Origin: Caballeronia calidae
GTDB taxonomy: Bacteria; Pseudomonadota; Gammaproteobacteria; Burkholderiales; Burkholderiaceae
Direction: 5' to 3'
Assembly: GCF_900044055.2 (NCBI RefSeq)
Contig: NZ_FCOX02000010.1
Span: 62,001-126,000 of the forward strand
DNA length: 64,000 nt
The notes beneath the pieces were generated by a model that worked only from the letters and a program-made list of their open reading frames with translations, was not told where the DNA came from and did no database searches. Made by a program: the position numbers and the translations under genes. Positions 60,315-64,000 of this stretch are shown here, one piece after another (position 1 is the stretch's first letter; each line of letters begins with the position of its first letter).

Positions 60315-61316
60315 TCAGGCAGCCGGTCGATAGCTGTTCGGTGCGTTGATGATGTTTCGCGGCGTCCCCTGAACATAGGCGCTGATGTTGTCCATGAGTT
60401 GATCGGCGAGCGTCTGAATTGCTTGCTCGCTTGCCCAGGCGATATGAGGCGTGAGTATGAAGGCCGGATGATCCAGAATTTCATGCAGCGGATTGTCGTC
60501 CGGAAGCGGTTCCCGAGTAACGACATCGAAACCGGCGCCGGAAATCAGGCCATCTTTCAGAGCACGAACCAATGCCGGCTCATTGACGAGTCCACCACGC
60601 GCCGTGTTGATGAGAAGCGGGTGCTGCTTCATCCGTGCGAACTCGGCATCGCCGATGAGGTCACGCGTCTGTTCGTTGAGCGGGCAATGGAGCGAGATGA
60701 TGTCGGACTCCTCGAGCACTTTTTCGAAGGGGGTGTAAAGCATGCCCATGTCGCCGCGCCCCTTGAATGCCGAGAAAAGCACCTTCAGCCCCAGTGCTCT
60801 GCCCATATCCGCGGTGGCCCTTCCCAATGCGCCATCACCGATGATGCCGAGCGTCGAACCCGCCAGATCCTTGATGGGGTAGTCGAAAAAGCAGAACTGC
60901 CCGGACGCCTGCCAGCGCCCCGCTTGCACCGCCGCACGATAAGCAGTCAGACTTCGGCGAAGTGCAAAGATCAGCGCGAACGTGTGCTCCGGCACCGTGT
61001 GCACGGCGTAGTTGCGGACGTTGCAAACCGATATGCCCGCTTCGTTGCAGGCGCCCGTGTCGACGTTATCGGAGCCGGTCGCGGCGATCGCGATCAGCTT
61101 CAGCTTCCTCGCTTGAGCGATCACGTCGCGGCTGAGCTTCACTTTGTTGGTGATGACGATATCGGCATCGCGAACGCGGTCGAGCGCTTCCTCAGGCTTC
61201 GTGGACTCGAAGACTTGCAACTCGTGACTGAACGGCAGGTGCTTCAGACGCGTGTTCGAAGGAATAGTCGATCGGTCGAGAAAAACGACGCGCAGAGGCG
61301 AGGATGAAGAAGTCAT
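60315..61316 (-). CDS. D-2-hydroxyacid dehydrogenase (glycerate/hydroxypyruvate reductase type)
   Basis: A 333-residue NAD-dependent dehydrogenase. The Rossmann motif is 'STLGIIGDGALGRATADMGRALG' (about 150-172, GxGxxG), and the catalytic triad is Arg in 'INTARGGLVNE', Glu in the following '...EPLP' region and His in 'LTPHIAWAS'. It reduces or oxidises a 2-hydroxyacid such as glycerate or glyoxylate/hydroxypyruvate. The ATG at 61316 matches the family start; an upstream frame adds unrelated residues. It lies downstream of dctA and an MFS transporter on the same strand and could use an acid they import. Confidence 0.84.
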   Translation of the reverse strand: MTSSSSPLRVVFLDRSTIPSNTRLKHLPFSHELQVFESTKPEEALDRVRDADIVITNKVKLSRDVIAQARKLKLIAIAATGSDNVDTGACNEAGISVCNVRNYAVHTVPEHTFALIFALRRSLTAYRAAVQAGRWQASGQFCFFDYPIKDLAGSTLGIIGDGALGRATADMGRALGLKVLFSAFKGRGDMGMLYTPFEKVLEESDIISLHCPLNEQTRDLIGDAEFARMKQHPLLINTARGGLVNEPALVRALKDGLISGAGFDVVTREPLPDDNPLHEILDHPAFILTPHIAWASEQAIQTLADQLMDNISAYVQGTPRNIINAPNSYRPAA

Positions 61317-61405
61317 TTTGTATCGCTTGGATGAATAGGTAAGGATGCGGGTCGCGAACTCACGAAGCCGGGCATGGGCTGATTCCAATCCGAATGTTCC
61401 TTTGA

Positions 61406-62719
61406 TTAATCATCGCGCGGCCCGAGGGCAAGCTGGCTCTTGAATGTTTCGCGATCGAGAGCCTTCTCCCATTTCGCGACGACGATCGTCGCGATGCCAT
61501 TGCCGATGACGTTGATCAGCGCGCCACCTTCCGAGATGAATCGATAGATACCCAGCACCAGCACCAGGCCTGCGACGGGGATGCCGGGCACGGAGCTGAG
61601 CGTCGCCGCCAGCACGATGAACGCGCCGCCGCTGACGCTCGCCGCGCCCTTGGACGTGAGCAGCAGAACGAGCAGCAGCGTGAGTTGATGGCCGATACTG
61701 AGCGTGCTGTCCGTGGCCTGCGCAATGAAGATGGCGAGCACGGTCATGTTGATGCAACTGCCATCCAGGTTGAAGGAATATCCGGCGGGCACGACCAGAC
61801 CGACGACGGACTTCTCGCAGCCGAGCTTCTCCAGCTTCGCCATGAGCCGGGGCAGCGCCGACTCCGACGAAGACGTGCCGAGGACGAGAAGCAGCTCTTC
61901 GCGGATGTAGCGCAGAAAGGCGATCAAACTGAATCCCGCGAGTCTGCACACCGCGCCGAGCACCACGAAGACGAAGACGAGTCCGGTCAGGTAGTAGGTC
62001 AGCAGAAGCTGCCCATATGAACTCAGCGAGACCACGCCGTACTTGCCGATCGTGAATGCGATCGCGCCGAACGCGCCGATGGGCGATACATACATCACGA
62101 TGCGGACCATGTTGAAGAACGTGCTCGCGCCGGCGTCGATGACCGAGAGCAGAGGCTTGCCTCGTTCGCCGAGCATCTGAAGCGCGAACGCGAAGATGAT
62201 CGAGATGAACAGCACCTGCAGGATGTCACCTTCCGCGAACGCGCCGAAGACGGTCGTCGGAATGATGTGCGACAGAAACCCGACGACGCTCTGGTCGTGA
62301 GCGGCTTTCGTATAGGCAGCGATGGACGACACGTCGAGCGTGCGCGGGTCGATATGCATGCCGCTGCCCGGCTTCATGATGTTCACTGCGATCAGGCCGA
62401 TGGCGAGCGCCAGCGTCGTCATCGCCTCGAAGTAGATCAGCGACTTCATGCCGACGCGCCCCACCGACTTGATGTCGTTCATGCTCGCGATGCCGTGCAC
62501 CACCGTGCAGAAGATCAGCGGCGCGATCATCAGCTTGATGAGCTTCAGAAAGTTGTCGCCGAGCGGCTTCATCGCTTCGCCGGCGGCGGGATAGAAGTGC
62601 CCCAGCAGGATGCCGAGGACCACTGCGATCAGGACCTGGATGTACAGATGCTCGAACCACCGCTTGCGCGGGCGAGGGATGGCTTGCGTCTCGACCGACG
62701 CTTCCGTTGCGATGCTCAT
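61406..62719 (-). CDS. dctA: C4-dicarboxylate:cation symporter DctA
   Basis: A 437-residue DAACS transporter of standard DctA length. '[50 protein letters not shown]' is the family start; '[17 protein letters not shown]' and '[19 protein letters not shown]' are the re-entrant loop and substrate-site motifs (Ser-rich hairpin, NLDG). It takes up succinate, fumarate, malate or similar acids. It is 44 bp after the MFS gene and 89 bp before the dehydrogenase gene, in one direction. Confidence 0.9.
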   Translation of the reverse strand: MSIATEASVETQAIPRPRKRWFEHLYIQVLIAVVLGILLGHFYPAAGEAMKPLGDNFLKLIKLMIAPLIFCTVVHGIASMNDIKSVGRVGMKSLIYFEAMTTLALAIGLIAVNIMKPGSGMHIDPRTLDVSSIAAYTKAAHDQSVVGFLSHIIPTTVFGAFAEGDILQVLFISIIFAFALQMLGERGKPLLSVIDAGASTFFNMVRIVMYVSPIGAFGAIAFTIGKYGVVSLSSYGQLLLTYYLTGLVFVFVVLGAVCRLAGFSLIAFLRYIREELLLVLGTSSSESALPRLMAKLEKLGCEKSVVGLVVPAGYSFNLDGSCINMTVLAIFIAQATDSTLSIGHQLTLLLVLLLTSKGAASVSGGAFIVLAATLSSVPGIPVAGLVLVLGIYRFISEGGALINVIGNGIATIVVAKWEKALDRETFKSQLALGPRDD

Positions 62720-62763
62720 GCTTTGTCTCCTGCAATGTTCGATCGGGTCGGCTTATGCGCCGT

Positions 62764-64000
62764 TCACCGCTTCAGTTCGATATAAGGGTTCGAGGCGGAC
62801 ATGCCGTCCCGACGCAACGCGCCGTGCATACGCCGCGTGACGAAGAAGAGAATCGTCAGGGCCACGACACCGAAGGCGGCGATCAGCTGCAGGCCGCCGT
62901 TGAAGCTGCCGGTCGCATCCTTGATGAGCCCGACAGCGTACGGATTGACGAATCCCGACAGATTGCCGAGCGAATTGATGAGCGCGATACCCGCTGCGGC
63001 GGCAGCCGGTCCGAGCAGGCGAGGTGCCACGACCCAGAAGACGGGCAGCGCCGAGAACACGCCGAAGCTCGCCACGCACAGCAGCGCGAGCTTGAGCACG
63101 GGCGCGGCGACGAGCGTCGATCCCGCAAGTCCGATGGCGGCCAGTGCCAGCGGAAACAGGAGATGGAATCGACGCTCGTCGGTGCGATCGGAATGACGGC
63201 CCCACAGAATCATGCCCGCCGCGCCCGCGACGAACGGCAGCGCGCTGACATAACCCACTTGCTGGATGCTGAGATCGAACGCGCGCACGATCTGCGGCAG
63301 AAAGAAGCTCAGCCCGTAATTGAAGCCGGTCACGCCGAAGTAGGCGAGCGCGGTCAGCAGGATCACGGGACTCTTCAGCAAATTGAGCATGCCGTGTTCG
63401 ACGGCCGTCGCGCGGCTCGCGCGCTCGGCGGCCAGCGTCGATTCGAGCCAGGCGCGTTCGTTGTCGTCGAGCCATTCGGCGTCCTTCGGTGTATCGCGCA
63501 AAACGCGCAGCACGACGAAGGCGAGCACGAGCGAGGGCAACGCTTCGAGCAGGAACATGATCTGCCAGCCCGCGAGGCCGAGCCATCCGTGCAGGCTCAT
63601 CAGATAGCCGGATAGCGGCGAGCCGATGACGCTGGCGAGCGGCATCGCGGCCATGAAGCCGCCGATCACGCGTGCGCGGTACGTCGCCGGCACCCACAGC
63701 GTCAGGAAGAACACGACGCCCGGAAAGAAGCCCGCTTCCGCCGCGCCGAGCAGCACGCGCACGACATAGAACGACCACTCGCCCTGCACGAATGCGGTCG
63801 CCGCCGAGCAGAGTCCCCACGTCAGCATGATGCGTGCGATCCAGCGCCGCGCGCCCACGCGTTCCAGCAGTATGTTCGACGGCACTTCGAAAACGAAATA
63901 GCTGACGAAGAAGAGTCCCGCGGCAAGCCCGAAAGCCGATGCGGAAAGACCGAGATCGCGGTTCATCGTGAGCGCGGCGAAACCGACGTTCACGCGATCC
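62764..64000 (-). CDS. MFS transporter, ACS type, 5' end outside window
   Basis: The C-terminal ~410 residues of an anion:cation symporter-family transporter. The frame is open to the window edge, where 'DRVNVGFAALTMNRDLGLSASAFG' is the middle of the first membrane segment motif, so about 20-30 residues are missing. 'PSNILLERVGARRWIARIMLTWG' and 'LLGAAEAGFFPGVVFFLTLWVP' are typical of tartrate/phthalate/glucarate transporters. It precedes dctA by 44 bp. Confidence 0.86.
   Translation of the reverse strand, partial: DRVNVGFAALTMNRDLGLSASAFGLAAGLFFVSYFVFEVPSNILLERVGARRWIARIMLTWGLCSAATAFVQGEWSFYVVRVLLGAAEAGFFPGVVFFLTLWVPATYRARVIGGFMAAMPLASVIGSPLSGYLMSLHGWLGLAGWQIMFLLEALPSLVLAFVVLRVLRDTPKDAEWLDDNERAWLESTLAAERASRATAVEHGMLNLLKSPVILLTALAYFGVTGFNYGLSFFLPQIVRAFDLSIQQVGYVSALPFVAGAAGMILWGRHSDRTDERRFHLLFPLALAAIGLAGSTLVAAPVLKLALLCVASFGVFSALPVFWVVAPRLLGPAAAAAGIALINSLGNLSGFVNPYAVGLIKDATGSFNGGLQLIAAFGVVALTILFFVTRRMHGALRRDGMSASNPYIELKR

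Overview
The window is GC-rich, tightly packed chromosomal or replicon DNA from a Gram-negative betaproteobacterium. The Porin_4-type porin, the MHS/ACS major facilitator transporters, the many LysR/AraC/GntR regulators and the close match of a LeuA paralogue to the Burkholderia type all point to Burkholderiaceae, most likely Paraburkholderia or Caballeronia. No rRNA, tRNA, CRISPR array, phage or intact IS element was seen. It reads as a catabolic, accessory-type region: nearly every block is transporter + regulator + enzymes for one carbon source.

Layout. (1) 1-9.5 kb: a DctA-like symporter cut by the window edge, an orphan ModA-like binding protein, an MHS-family carboxylate transporter, and a two-gene ATP-citrate-lyase-like enzyme whose large subunit carries two citrate-synthase-like modules. 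The transporter unit and the lyase unit share a near-identical promoter/operator element. An aldo/keto reductase-SRPBCC pair with a divergent LysR follows. (2) 10.7-20.1 kb: an hmf-type set (HmfE-like hydratase, AraC regulator, molybdenum hydroxylase large/medium/small subunits, CoA synthetase, MFS transporter) that fits conversion of 2-furoate through furoyl-CoA to 2-oxoglutarate. (3) 20.3-31.5 kb: unconnected genes: a GH1 glycosidase, a RAYT-like protein with an altered HUH motif, a DnaJ-type zinc protein, a class V aminotransferase, an AHSA1 protein beside an ArsR remnant, an E1alpha-E1beta-E2 2-oxoacid dehydrogenase operon without E3, and a soluble hybrid histidine kinase. (4) 31.5-40.8 kb: an acnA-gntR-binding-fold protein-ATP-grasp operon, divergent from a Tat-exported lactonase, an MFS transporter and a porin. 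(5) 41-55.6 kb: an amine-catabolism-like island: PhyH dioxygenase, Rieske oxygenase + reductase, a second Rieske oxygenase heading a polyamine/spermidine-type ABC operon, two paralogous LysR regulators, and an FMO-RidA-DUF1028-M20 peptidase operon. (6) 55.9-64 kb: a short LeuA paralogue with IlvE, a polytopic GT-C-like membrane protein, a D-2-hydroxyacid dehydrogenase, DctA, and an MFS transporter running off the end.

The least explained systems are the lyase locus with its paired operators, the acnA/ATP-grasp operon, and the Rieske/FMO/RidA/DUF1028 island. All homology statements come from reading the sequence by eye; no database search was made.
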